From NCBI GenBank assembly GCA_948146395.1, contig OX411557.1, positions 33,582,077-33,646,076 on the forward strand: a stretch of 64,000 nt of DNA, written 5' to 3'. How positions within the stretch are numbered: the first letter of the stretch is position 1; every line of letters starts with the position of its first letter. Position numbers and translations under genes: made by a program. The stretch is from Fragum whitleyi (lineage: Eukaryota; Mollusca; Bivalvia; Cardiida; Cardiidae). This document shows positions 23,754-34,932 of this stretch, piece by piece. The notes beneath the pieces are model-generated. The model saw only the letters and a list, made by a program, of their open reading frames with translations, searched no databases and was not told the origin of the DNA.

Positions 23754-26700
23754 TTATACCAATTCCATCAGTTTTGTCACATAAAAAGACACGTTCTTGA
23801 TCGTATTCGAATTTTGACTACTAAATATAGAATTCAAATGTTCTCTAGTTGGTCTTCCCTTATACCAGGATAATAAATATAAGTCTCTAATTTCTTTGTA
23901 TTTTTCACAAATAAAGAATGCATGGAATTCGTCATCTAGAATTAATTCATTTTTGATTGAGAAGCAACAAATACATACTCTATCTTCTCTAGTTACACCG
24001 AAGTGCCTACCTATTTCAATATTTAATTTGTGATTTGAACATCCAAATCGAGATAGTGAGCGTGTATGATAAGGGTGTATATCTAATGTAATATATTTTT
24101 CAACATTCAATAAACTTTTAAAATTTTTATAAAAATCACATCTGGAAGAATTGTTAATATCACTGTGCCATGTTTGCACGGCAACGTCTTTAAGTCTTTG
24201 TTTAAAAATTTTGATAAAATGAGATGTATCGCCAATTTCTTGTGATATCCAAACTACACCAAATCCGTAAGTGAATAAAAAAAGTCTAATTTTTGAAACC
24301 CAATTTATTCTTCCTAGCTCATCATATCGTTTTAGCATATTGTAACAATTTTTTGGGTATCTCCTGGGATTCATTTCTATAAGTCTCAACCAGTACTTGA
24401 CAAATGTTATATGGTAATGATAGGCAACAGGCAATCTGCCACATTCTCCAAGAGCCATAGCATTATTAACAGTAGCACTAAGGCCAAGATAATCCTTGCA
24501 ATACTTAAACTGGATGTGCTCAATAGTTTCTGAATACTCATAACCCCAGATTTCTGCTCCGTAAGAAAGTATAGGAATAACCATTGTGTCAAAAATTTTG
24601 AAATATTCTCTGTATGAAAATTTGCCAAAAGGTTTCTGAAACTTATAAATTTGGAAAATACTTTTACGAGCCTGTGCAGCAAGTTTCCTTTTAGCCATGT
24701 TCCATGATAATTTCGGGGTAAACAATAAGCCCATATATTTATAAACTGACGTAATTCTAACAGGTTCACCTCTAAATATCCACTTTTCGCTATCCCGTAA
24801 AGGTCCCCCGTTTCGAAAGACAATAATTTCTGATTTTTGTAAATTTACTTGCATACCAGTCTCAGTACAGAATTCATCAATTACGTTAAGTTGCCTTTGA
24901 AGATTTACTGCTGTATCAGCGCAATTTGCAACGTCATCTGCGAACATTATGCATATTATATCAGCTATATCATTTGTAATAAAGATGCCTCTTTCACATT
25001 TGGCAGTTAAAGCCGTGTATAATTGATTAATAAAGATATTAAATATTGTCGTAGAGCACGAATCGCCTTGCTTTAAACCTACATTACAGGAAATTTGAGT
25101 GGTTAACTTTTGGCCTATTTTAACTGAAGCGTTTAAATTTGAATACATTGCTATAAGTGTCTTATACATTTTTCCTTGGATACCTTTTTTGTTTAAGCAT
25201 TGGAATACTTTATCATGGCTTAGGGAATCAAATGCCTTCTTAAAGTCTATATAAAGAACATAGAATCTTCCACCAGGATGCGATAAATATTTCTGTATCA
25301 TACTTTGCAAGCAAAAGATGTTATCAATGGCTGAGTATCCTGTTCTAAACCCAGATTGCATTTCATCGATGATTTCGAATTTATTTGTCCATTTTACAAG
25401 GCGATCGTTAATGATTATTGTAAATATTTTATAAAAGACATTTAAAAGAGAAATGCCTCGATAGTTTGTAGGGTCACTTCTAGAGCCTGATTTATGGACC
25501 GGCATTAAAATCGTTTCTGACCATAGACTTGGAAAAATTCCAGTACTAAAAATTTTGTTGAAAAGAAGAACCAAAGTTGGTGAAATCAGATGAATTGTTG
25601 ATTTATAAAACTCTGCAGGAATCCCATCACTTCCACTAGCCTTATTACTTTTCAGCTTTTTAATACTGTTCGTGACTTCCGCTAATGTAATATCAGTGTT
25701 TAAGACAATATCCATTTCATTGTTATAAAGAGGGTTCTCATTAATAGAAGGAACACTTCCCATTGTGTTATCGAAAAGTAATGAGTCAAAATATCTCAAC
25801 CATTCATGTGCAGGAATTGTATTTATTAACTGTTTCTTTAGAGATACACTTGTGTTTGTTTTTAAAATAGACCAAAATAGTTTAGGGTTGTTACAAGATT
25901 CTGATAAAGTTTGGCGCCTTTTACACTGGAAAGCGATTTTTTTCTTTCGACAAAGTGCTTTAAATTTGTTATTTTCAATTTTGAAATTTGAAAGATCTCT
26001 TCTATCATTTGATAGTCGGAATTTTCTTAACAGATAGAACTTTCTTTTCTTAACAGAGTTGCACTGTGTATCCCACCATTCAGGTTGTGCATCTTTAGAT
26101 GAATTTTGAGCCCGCTTATTTACAAACATATTTAGAGCAGAATCTTTATACAAACCAACTATCTTACAAACAACATCATTAATATTATCTATTCTCTTAA
26201 GAGTTTCTTCTTCTTTATAAAAGTTATCTGAGAAAGCTTTGATGAAAACATCTTTTCGATCTTCTCTCCATCTATACTGATCATAATCAGACAATGTGTT
26301 TTCATTAAAATCATTACTATTAACGTTTACATGAGACAAATCTTTAAAGTTAAGTTTACATAAAACTGGAAAATGATCAGACTGATCTTTATCTTCAATA
26401 TGAAAATAATTGATAAAGGGAAATAACTCTGGTGAGATTATATGATAATCTACCAAACTACATCTGTTATTAGAAAAACAAGTATAATGCCCTACCGCGT
26501 CATCAGAAACACGCCCATTTACAATATGGATACTATGAGTACAACAAAGATCAATCAATGTTTGCCAAATGCATTGAGTTTATCCTTATCCCGTGTGTTT
26601 CGTGACATATCGAAAGTATCAACAACATAGTCAACATCTGTGTTAAATACAAAATCGAGTGTGTCACTCGGTATATAATCGAGTAAATCACTTGTTCTTG

Positions 26701-27228
26701 CATTCAAGTCTCCCGCTAAATAAAACAGGCATTCAGGATATTCGCTTTTTACGTCAGCAATTTTATTTTCAAGTAACAAAATACCATTACTTTCATCTTG
26801 GTTCCTATAAATAGGCATGTTTTCTGGTGAAACATATGTTATGAACAAAATAATATCATTTTTAAGATCATAAATATTTGAACTAATGTGAAGAACAATG
26901 CAGTCAGTAAAATGACAATATATACGTTTAACAAAATTGTTCAAAATTAACTTTTCTTTGACAAATACTCCAACTCTCCACTATTTCTGAAACTAGAATT
27001 ATTTTTCTGTCTTATGCTATCAAAATAAATATAATCATTCAAAAAGTCAGAAAATTCATCTTTTCTTCGGCTCCAGGTTTCTAAAATACCAATAATGTCA
27101 AAATCTGATTAATATTTTTTAACACTTTGATCATTTTCAAATTTAGACAGTCCGGCTATATTCCAGGTTAATATGGAAAGAGTGGTATTTGGTAAAGAGT
27201 TAATTTGTATTGGGCCTTGGCCACACCG
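23754..27228 (-). pseudogene. LINE ORF2 (endonuclease-reverse transcriptase), three lesions
   Basis: The APE endonuclease is visible in three frames. TWNIAGL and ETW lie near 27,170-27,080, with an in-frame TAA at 27,109-27,111. GDLNAR lies at ~26,720-26,740 after a frameshift near 26,975. SDHFPV lies after another frameshift near 26,560. From there 934 codons are open: reverse transcriptase with NYRGIS (res. 365), YIDFKKAFD (436), GLKQGD (494) and FADD (539), then a C-terminal Cys/His cluster (res. ~862-885). There is no ATG in the endonuclease frame between the upstream TAG (27,229-27,231) and TWNIAGL. The copy cannot make full ORF2 but is young. Confidence 0.92.
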
Positions 27229-27333
27229 CTATTTGTCACCGCTAGCTCCGCCCCCAGAATAGTCCTCGTCTACTGAAACGCTTGATTGACGCTGTCTCGT
27301 GCTATCACGTGTACTAGCTGGCTTATTAATCCT

Positions 27334-28347
27334 TTAACTAGTATTACCAATTTTATAAATTTTGTCGTTGATTTCATCATATTTGAAAATTTCGTTTTCT
27401 ATGATTAATTTGTCAAATTTTAACACAGCGTACAATTCCTCCTCTCTGGCCTCCTTTAATCGTTTCCCAAGCTTATATCTACAATGTTTAACCCTGTCCG
27501 TAAAATCTTCTTGAACAAAATAGGGGGTATCTTTCAATTTTTCCTTGGCTGATCTTAGTATCTGATCCCGATCCTTATATTTGGAGAATTTCACAACAAT
27601 GGGCGAACTATCCGGATCTCTTGATCTGACTCTGTGGGCTCTCTCGATTTCAACGTTATCAAGTTCTGGCCGATCCAAATCAAATCTAATAAAATGTCTT
27701 ATCTTCCTTTCTGTTTCATCCCATGACTCTGTTTTTGACCCAGGAATACCGTTAAACCTAAGGTTATTCCTGCGTGAATGTCCCTCGAGCGAATCAACTT
27801 TACTATTTAGCTGGTCTAGTTTAATCTTGATTTCAACATTTTCCTCTCTAAGGGCTTGATTTTCAGATTTTAATTGTTCAATTGAGGTCGAAATACCTTC
27901 CATTTTACTGTTAATAGATGCTAAGTTTGTATTAAAGTCTTGCCTCATATCACGTAGATATGCCATGATATCTGTTTCGGACGCTAAAGGTTTAGGCTGG
28001 GCTCCGGAGCTTCGGGTTTGGGGTCGATTTTTCTGAAGTGCTTGCAACTGTGGGGTCGTACCTGTTTTACGTGGCTCTGATCGTGTTGCAGGAGGAGACG
28101 CCGTTACTTCTGCGAAGGATAACGTGGTTTGTCGTTGAGTACGGGTTTCTGTAGTCGGCCCAAGGTTTAGTTCCACGTCACCACATGTCAATAATAAAGC
28201 GGACAAAATCACCGCAACCTTCAAAACGTTCATAAGTCGCCTCCTAACACTTTTTTGGACTATCAGCGTCTTCATTTTATTACGTACTCTCAATGGCATC
28301 GAGAACCCACCAATACGCTGTCTATACGTCTGTATGTCAACGCCCAT
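27334..28347 (-). CDS. LINE ORF1 protein, L1-ORF1-like with 2A-like N-terminus
   Basis: 337 aa, intact. Residues ~40-53 are hydrophobic. They are followed by a 2A-like motif GDVELNLGP at residues 56-64. Residues ~125-185 form a heptad-rich coiled coil, and from ~187 there is an L1 ORF1-type RNA-recognition domain (SRRNNLRFNGIPG, IERAHRVR, PIVVKFSKYKDRDQIL). ORF1 proteins trimerise and coat the LINE RNA. Active 2A sequences end NPGP, and here the first Pro is Leu. I chose the first ATG of the frame. Several internal Met (17, 25, 39) are possible starts. Confidence 0.9.
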   Translation of the reverse strand: MGVDIQTYRQRIGGFSMPLRVRNKMKTLIVQKSVRRRLMNVLKVAVILSALLLTCGDVELNLGPTTETRTQRQTTLSFAEVTASPPATRSEPRKTGTTPQLQALQKNRPQTRSSGAQPKPLASETDIMAYLRDMRQDFNTNLASINSKMEGISTSIEQLKSENQALREENVEIKIKLDQLNSKVDSLEGHSRRNNLRFNGIPGSKTESWDETERKIRHFIRFDLDRPELDNVEIERAHRVRSRDPDSSPIVVKFSKYKDRDQILRSAKEKLKDTPYFVQEDFTDRVKHCRYKLGKRLKEAREEELYAVLKFDKLIIENEIFKYDEINDKIYKIGNTS

Positions 28348-28424
28348 TTTGAATTTTTTCTTTAATTTCCGACCGTGACAAAAATAATGTCCGCCATTAC
28401 CAAGGGCACATCACTCCACTCCCA

Positions 28425-28945
28425 ATGTATAATGGAATATGCACTGGCAGAGCCCAAACCTGACTCTAATGTTATGATATGAACAAACTTGATAAAATTC
28501 CATTAGATGATGTTACATAACAAATATGATCACTGTCTGCCTTCTGATTTTAGAGAAGATTTATGAAGATTTTCCCTTTTTATGCTTTGTAATACAGGAT
28601 GCACCCTGACAGAGCAAAAATATGACAAAAGAGTCATGATATGAACAAACATGGTAGAGGTACACTAGGTGATGCTAATACCGGTATACCAAATATGAAG
28701 AGTATCTACTTTCTGGTTTCAAAGACAAAGATTTAAAATGTTTTCCTATTCCCTCCCCCTACTCCCATGGCAACAAGATTTAACGATGAATTTCAATTAT
28801 TTGAACAACTGTGGTAAAACTTGACCCATTGAACATCCCTGTTATAGTTTCATTGAGATTGGCCCACTGGTTCAGCAGGAGAAGAAATTATGGACAACGC
28901 ACATTGCACAACTGACGATGGTCATTGGATGACCACAATCACAAT
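28425..28945 (+). repeat. Hairpin-ended repeat family 1, 3' part, split by the LINE
   Basis: Continuation of the element begun at 23,313. It reaches a degraded acgcacattgcac microsatellite, and the closing hairpin is decayed. A further family (start acaagaaggcaggtccagg) begins straight after it. Confidence 0.75.
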
Positions 28946-29618
28946 AAACAAGAAGGCAGGTCCAGGAGGGCCAAGTATTGCTCCAATGGTATTGCCCCAA
29001 GGAAACCAGAAGAAACATGAATTTGATTTAAGTAAAATTTAAGTAAATTATGATTTTAGAAAGCAGGTCAAGGCCTGTGTATGTAAATCTTATCATTGAT
29101 TTAATACAGTCCTAGATCCTATCATTTTAAATTAAAGAAAGTAGGTAACATGTTATGGTAAGGGTCACTGGTTCAACAGGATGCAAGAATCATTGACAAT
29201 CATCTACCAAAACATGTCAAAGGTCAAGATCCTACTCCTATCATTCTGGTGAAGTTTCATTGAAATCTGACCAGAAGTTTCAGGGAAGGAGATTTTTAAA
29301 TATTTCACCATCTGGGGCCTTTTTTGCAATGTGTCAGCCTGTAGTGCCCGTGTTATCAACCTGATTAGAATTTAATGCAGGAAACTGAACAAACATGTCC
29401 TGAGGATCATTACTATAAAGTTTGGTTGAAATTTGACTATCAGAGAAGAAGCTTTGTTTATATTTCACCATTGGAGGCCCAATTGTTTTGGTGACTTGAC
29501 AGCCCCTGGCACCCATAATATCAACACAGTAGTTTCAGAGATGTTTAACAGACTAACGACAGATGACCTGACACATTATAAACTCCACTGGACTTAGTCC
29601 AGTGGAGCTCTAAAAAAG
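28946..29618 (+). repeat. Repeat starting acaagaaggcagg, ending agtccagtggagctctaaaa
   Basis: An acaagaag start with a hairpin-like ggtccaggagggcc, and an end ttagtccagtggagctctaaaaaa. It has the same plan as the other families. A related start is seen near 52,671 (aaagccaaagagggctagta). Confidence 0.6.
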
Positions 29619-29954
29619 AGATTAAAGCCTAGAAATAACTATGCTAAATTAAGCTATTTGAAACAGAATGCAAAGTAACATGTAATGCACGTGATCTATA
29701 AAGCTACTCACAATTTAAATAACAGGGCAAATGTTAATTTTTTGTGCAATATTTTTTTGACAAATAGACAAATAAAAAAAAAAGTAAAATGGACTAGCAG
29801 TTTAACAATGGTAATAATAGGCCTATACATCATTATCATCAGGGCTGTTTGGTCAGTGGAAAACTTAAATATCATGCCATTGACATATTGTGCATAGGAA
29901 CAAAAAAATATTTCAGAATGAAACCACAAGATCTAAACTGTATAATAAACTTAC

Positions 29955-30051
29955 TTGTTCCATCGCTCATCTCCAGACGTTAAATGAGAATTAACAAAAC
30001 AGAAAGATGTTCCATTGAAGAAAAATGAGATTGCTACTGCCCCTTTGTTAC
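29955..30051 (-). CDS. SHIP-like gene, exon 8 seen (GNKGAV...NSHLTSG)
   Basis: 97 bp, phase 1 to 2. The acceptor is cacttcag and the donor ACAA|gtaagt. The peptide is GNKGAVAISFFFNGTS and FVNSHLTSGDERWNK, against GNKGAVGVSFMFNGTSFGFVNCHLTSG in SHIP2. The His of NSHL belongs to the active site (family knowledge). The LINE at 23.6-28.4 kb lies in the intron between this exon and exon 9. Confidence 0.95.
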
Positions 30052-30104
30052 CTGAAGTGGAAACACAATAAATTAGATTTATCTCTAATCTATTGACAAT
30101 CTAA

Positions 30105-30383
30105 TGATTGATTGATTGAATGGGGTTTTACGCCGCTTTCAACATTATTTCAGTTATATCGCGGCGGCTGGAGCACCTAACAATGGATTCCTGGTATTTC
30201 TCACGCCAGTACTACCATTACATCCTTTCCTAGCCTCCAGCTGCTACCTCACATAGGTCTACGATTATCGACCCATTGGTGAGAGACAAATAGTCGGAAA
30301 GAATGAGTGCCGCCGACGGGGATCGAACCCGTGACCTCTAGTTTGACAGTCCGACGCGCTACCAACTGCGCTATGATGGCGGC
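30105..30383 (-). mobile_element. Full-length tRNA-derived SINE
   Basis: On the minus strand it starts with a tRNA-like head with an A box (tagcgcagttggtagcgcg) and a B box (ggttcgatcccc). It runs through a conserved body (cgattatcga...) and ends gcggcgtaaaaccccattc plus ATTG repeats. Both flanks carry caatctaa (30,097-30,104 and 30,384-30,391), a clear target-site duplication. The arrangement resembles mollusc SINEs such as RUDI, but I cannot confirm the family. The head does not fold as a functional tRNA. Confidence 0.85.
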
Positions 30384-31003
30384 CAATCTAAACAGTTTAC
30401 ACAGATAACTATTCATACTAAGGTTGTAAGCTGAACCAAGACAACTAAAGTATGTGCAGCATGTTGTATTAACAGACTACTGATGGCTCAGGGCCAATCA
30501 GTTAAAACTTCCTGTTATTTTATAGGCAGTCACAAGCCATATTCACACTGAGTCATGATTTGTTTTAAGCCAACAGAAACATCCCTAGATCAGTATTTAC
30601 TGGCTTAAAATGGCCTGTGTCACATGACCAGTTGGTGTTAAGAGATGTATTCATGAAATGACAAGAAGTCATAGTTAAAGTGGTACAAATTGTCAATAAT
30701 TTATACCTTCTGAATTAAATATCAAAATATCAATGTTCATTCACACTTAACAAATTGTCTTTGTGAAACAAAGAAAAGTTCATTTTAAAAATCTGACTTT
30801 TATAAACATGTATGACATTGACATTGTAAGGTAACACGGCCCTTGCCAGTTTGTAGATGACACTAGATGACACTAGGTAATTGTCCCAGGATCTTCAGAG
30901 CTTGAAAATTCTACTAATCTGCTCATCCTGCATGATTTTTTCCTTCTTTGTCTGTAGAAACAGGACAAGTAGATTTTGCAAAATTTCACTAATGAAATTA
31001 ATG

Positions 31004-31824
31004 TATAGTCTGTTTGACTTCTATATGGACCAACATTTCGCCAAAGATCTCAAAAATCAATAAATGAAATGTATTTTTTTCTTTTCATTTCATATTTTCC
31101 ATCTAATACAATGACGAATTCTGTTTTTCAGAATTTTTGAATGTAAAATAATGATTTTGTCCATCCTTCTACATGTTAACTTCCAGCCTTTTATACCATC
31201 TTGTGTCTGTATTAAACAGAATAGCGACTTGCTCAACCAAAAATAGTTCTGATTTGCATAGGGGCTGTGTCAAATCTGAGTGTATTCTCTCTTTGTCTAG
31301 AAACCGTTTAGCCAGATAAATGATAATAATTCTTATCTATTCTGAGACGAACCCTATATTCACATATTTAGACCAATCAAAAATCATTATTTAACCAAGT
31401 CGTTGGGAATTTCACGAGGAAAACTAGATAAGCAGGCGAGTAATAACGGTACAATTCACGTGATTTTTAAGTTTAGGATGACATGACTGTGGATATGCTA
31501 ACTAGCATGTCCAAATAAGGAATAATGGACATTTCTTCTGTCAAATTTTCAGTATAAAACCATGTGTTTTTAATATATTTACATCTTCTTACGATTTAAA
31601 CAGCCTTCTTCACCCCTCGTGTTTAAGAGTGGAAAATGCTAAAATATTAACATTAACTAGATAGACAAAAATCATTATTTTGAAGTCATTTTATTTTCAA
31701 AAAATATTTTTTGGAATGGTATTAAACTGAAATTAAGATTTTACCACATACAAATTCTTCGTTCAAACTCAATTTTATGCTATTGATGAAAAGGTCGGTC
31801 CATATAGAAGTCAAACGCACTATA
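31004..31824. mobile_element. TIR MITE, copy 2
   Basis: Ends tatagtctgtttgacttcta and the inverse tatagaagtcaaacgcacta. The interior contains the family text gtaataacggta and tgctaactagcatgtccaa. Confidence 0.88.
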
Positions 31825-32419
31825 TCACTTTATTTTTCTATATAGTAGGTGAGTAGAATTTCAATAATTTTCAAGCCCTGATCTTAACCTTGACCCTTTC
31901 ATTATGGAGAAGAATTGTGTTAGATCGATGAAATGTGGTTGATATGCTCTGAATAAGCTCATTTTCAACATTTTACCTTGACCTTAGAAAAATCTAGCTA
32001 ACAAGAACACCACCTATTTGTGCAAAAGCTTGGCTGCAGGTGCTTGATCATGCAAAAAAAATCTATGTAAAAAAGGGGCATAACTCTTAAAAAATACTTC
32101 AAAGGTATCCCCCTTGATAGTCTGGACAGCTCTTGTGATGTTGAACACACATGCCAAGTTTCGTGAAGAAATCATGAATTTACTTTATGTACAGCAATTT
32201 CAAGGACAAGCTAAATTTCAAAATTTGATGTTGACCTGTAACCTTCAAGCTATCTGAAAATTAGTTTCAAATCCACTCATGATGGAGAGCATTTTATTTT
32301 GAAATCCATTCTATAATGTATGAGAAATTGTCTGGACAAAATGGGACAGACAAACTAACAGACATATACCATTCTGTCATTGTGACAACTTTATCTTGTT
32401 TACCACAAGAAGTCTCAAC
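31825..32419 (+). repeat. Degenerate repeat with an acaagaacacc head near 32,000
   Basis: Contains acaagaacaccacctatttg and a gacagacaaactaacagac stretch near 32,345. The plan resembles the other families, but the end box is unclear. The flanking DNA shows nothing else. Confidence 0.45.
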
Positions 32420-32958
32420 AAACAAGAGGGCCATAGTGGCCCTAAATCGCTCACCTGAATGAACTGTCAAAAATTGTTTAAAGTAGATTTAGAGAGGATG
32501 AAGAATTCGTACCAAAATTTCAGGTTGATTGGGCAAAAAATGATGCCTCTACACAGCTTACAAGGTTTTTCTTAGATTTGATCCCACGACCTAGTTTTTG
32601 ACCCCACTTGACCCAATTTTAAACTTGTCTAAGAATTTCATCAAGACAATCATTCTGACCAAATTTCAGGTTGATTGGGCAAAAAACATGGCTTCTAGAG
32701 TGTCTACTAGGTTTTTCTAAGATTTGACCCTGTGACCTCATTTTTGACCCCACTTGACCCAATTTCAAACTTGTCCAAGAATTTCATCCAGACAATCATT
32801 CTGACCAAATTTCATGTTGATCGGACAAAAAATGTGGCCTCTAGAGTGTCTACAAGGTAAATGTTGACGACACACGACGCACGACGGACGATGGACGACG
32901 GACATCACTCGACCACAAAAGCTCACCTTGAGCACTTTGTGCTCAGGTAAGCTAAAAA
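32420..32958 (+). repeat. Family 1 repeat, short copy
   Basis: Head acaagagggccatagtggcc, aaatcgctcacctga. Modules of the gacccaatttc...ttgtccaagaatttcatc type, a gacgacacacgacgcacgac run, and the hairpin end agcactttgtgctcaggtaa, gctaaaaa. Confidence 0.85.
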
Positions 32959-33061
32959 AACCTACCAGCATACCAACTATGGGCCCTGTATCTTCAGTGG
33001 TCTATGAAAAACAGATAATTTATCTTTGGAAAAGGTATAAATGCAGATATCTTATAATTGC

Positions 33062-33228
33062 TCAACACTTCTAATACAAGTAGATCTTCGTACACGACTA
33101 ATACAATGTTTATAATGTTTCAGCATTGACTATACCAGTCCTGACAGATAATCTATGTATACCACTTATAGAATCTTTATATTCTGGCTTGACAAGGATC
33201 ACTAGCCATATATCCAAGAAAATGAAAT
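33062..33228 (-). pseudogene. Decayed copies of exon 7
   Basis: The minus strand still reads LVILVKPEYKDS and LSVRTGIVNA, clearly related to exon 7 but diverged and without its splice sites. A second fragment matching the middle of the unit (around tcgtacacgactaatac) abuts it. These look like older products of the same duplication process. Confidence 0.7.
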
Positions 33229-34060
33229 TCGGCTTTAAAAAACTCTTTTCAAGGCAAGCAAGAAGAAAAAAAGTGATCTAAATAACAACAGAGATATAAC
33301 GCTGTCTTAAGCAGTTTTGAAATTAAACGTAGCTTTGATATTGACACCCTTAGTGCAGTTATGAGTGTGCACAAAGAGAAATTTTTGCACGGTACTTTTT
33401 TCTATCTATTTATTTTTTTGATTATCAAAAGGGGCAAAGCGAATGGGTAAGAAAAAGATTCCCATCTCTATATTCCAATAATGTAAACTTTACCTCAGGA
33501 ATGACTGACCTAGGCCATCCAAAGTAGATATATAAAACATACCGTCTGAACGCAAAAATCATATATGTTTTAAAACATGTCTGTTTTTTTCTAATCTGCT
33601 TAAACATACCGTGAGAACCCCACTTTAGACGTACCAGTTAACGGCGCAGAGAATTGTGCACGTGTAAACAGGATATTGTTAAATATTGCCAAATTGATAT
33701 ACATATCTCGGGATATCCCAAATGTAAACACGATTTCCGTTGTATATATTGTCCAAACTCATTCCCGCACATAGGCCCATATCGTTGAACAATCGTCACC
33801 CTGTATACCAAGAAATCGTTCTGTATCTTCTCAGAAAGATAATTGCTGCATTTCCAGGCGGTCCACTTGCATAACTGACGTATAGCCCCTATCTTGGAGC
33901 CGATATATCCGAACTGTTTCGAAACAAAAAGTCCTAGGCCGTCGTGACAATATCGGTGTTTGTCCATATAAAAGTGGTAGTAACCCAAAGCACTTGTCCT
34001 TGTCCACTTGTCCACTTTTTACTTTATCTTCAAACATTCTTCTGGAATCCAATTTCGATT
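33229..34060. other. Unassigned intronic sequence
   Basis: It is more GC-rich than its surroundings and has overlapping minus-strand ORFs of 73 and 125 codons (33,638-34,052). They show no family resemblance, no fitting splice phase, and are not needed for the exon 7 to exon 8 join. I see no supported gene here. Confidence 0.5.
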
Positions 34061-34175
34061 TACCTTCATTTCTTGTTATTCAATTGTTATATTTGAGAAT
34101 ATTTTTACTCTATTTCGATATTTCGGCCAATGCCTTTTTCAAGAAATATTACGTGAAAATGAAATGTCACAATTA

Positions 34176-34425
34176 CATCCAAAATACCTACCTAAAGCAT
34201 TGGCTATACCAGTCCTGACAGATGATCTTTGTACACGACTAATTCCATGTTTATGTTCTGGCTTGACAAGGATCACTAGCCGTATACTCCTTAATGTACG
34301 CATCCAAAATACCTACCTAAAGCATTGGCTATACCAGTCCTGACAGATGATCTTTGTACACAACTAATACAGTGTTTATGTTCTGGCTTGACAAGGATCA
34401 CTAGCCACATACTCCTTAATGTACG
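34176..34425 (-). pseudogene. Two tandem partial copies of SHIP-like exon 7 (125-bp unit)
   Basis: Units at 34,176-34,300 and 34,301-34,425 repeat the 3' two thirds of exon 7 plus its donor and about 20 bp of intron. They still read LVILVKPEHKH and SSVRTGIANAL, with the GTAGGT donor kept. They lack the acceptor and the first ~16 codons. The nearest AG (cattaag) would put the exon out of frame and hit TAG. I read them as duplication debris rather than usable alternative exons. Confidence 0.85.
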
Positions 34426-34441
34426 CATCCAAAATACCTAC

Positions 34442-34585
34442 CTAAAGCATTGGCTATACCAGTCCTGACAGATGACCTTTGTACACGACTAATACAGTGT
34501 TTATGTTCTGGCTTGACAAGGATCACTAGCCGTATACCCCATAGTGTACACACTTCTAATAGTTCCATGTCAACCAACACACATG
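34442..34585 (-). CDS. SHIP-like gene, exon 7 seen (VRTGIANALG), tandemly duplicated downstream
   Basis: 144 bp, phase 1 to 1. The acceptor is ctttgtag and the donor TTAG|gtaggt. The peptide contains CTLWGIRLVILVKPEHK and SSVRTGIANALG, matching SLWNIKVAVLVKPEHE and SSVKTGIANTLG. Two further copies of its 3' part plus donor follow in tandem at 34,176-34,425, and older fragments lie at about 33,062-33,228. This copy is the only one with the full exon, the correct acceptor and the right phase. Confidence 0.92.
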
Positions 34586-34932
34586 CTACAAAGATAGAAG
34601 TGTTTTATCTACAAACAACTCTTCTCATATTGGACTTTTGTTGCTCTAGAAATAAAACAAAATTTTCACTTAAATCAAAAGAAGAAATGTCAGTTACATT
34701 TATTTCAGATGTTATTGTAAATCATTTCTTATAAAACTTTCTCCACAAAAATCATATTTTGAAAATAAGTAAGCACCAAGTGTATTGCCATTTTTCTCTG
34801 AAAGTAATACTTTTCTCTATGCCAATTTCTTTTTTTTTTCCTTAAAATAATTTTCCACCGTTTCATGTTAGAAAATCAACAAAATGATGATTTTTTTTTA
34901 TCTCAAAGCTTCAGGAACTATGGCTATATTAC

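Larger units (their letters stand above)
23641..28424 (-). mobile_element. Near full-length APE-type LINE (non-LTR retrotransposon)
   Basis: 4.8 kb, in the same direction as the host gene, inside its intron 8. It has a 5' UTR of about 80 bp, ORF1 (27,334-28,347), a damaged ORF2, an AATAAA-like box, and a 3' tail of five TTGTA repeats (plus-strand TACAA, 23,641-23,665). It splits a hairpin-ended repeat: host sequence stops at ctctgtttcta and resumes near tgtataatggaatatgc. No clean target duplication is visible. The clade is not resolved. The ORF1 RNA-binding domain is L1-like, and the microsatellite tail recalls CR1/L2-type elements. Confidence 0.93.

Noticed and set aside
24407..24823. 138-codon minus ORF
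   Set aside because: A different frame within the LINE reverse-transcriptase ORF.
30307..30383. tRNA gene
   Set aside because: A and B boxes are present, but the acceptor and anticodon stems do not pair. It is the head of a SINE with a target duplication around the whole element.
32965..33015. Possible small minus-strand exon after ttttcatag
   Set aside because: It has AG and GT borders, but the exon 7 to exon 8 join is already complete and the peptide does not match the SHIP family.
33638..34052. Minus-strand ORFs of 125 and 73 codons
   Set aside because: Overlapping frames, no motif, and not needed for or compatible with the exon 7 to exon 8 phase join.
34301..34425. Mutually exclusive alternative exon 7
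   Set aside because: The copy lacks the real acceptor and first codons. Its only nearby AG leads to a stop in the incoming phase.
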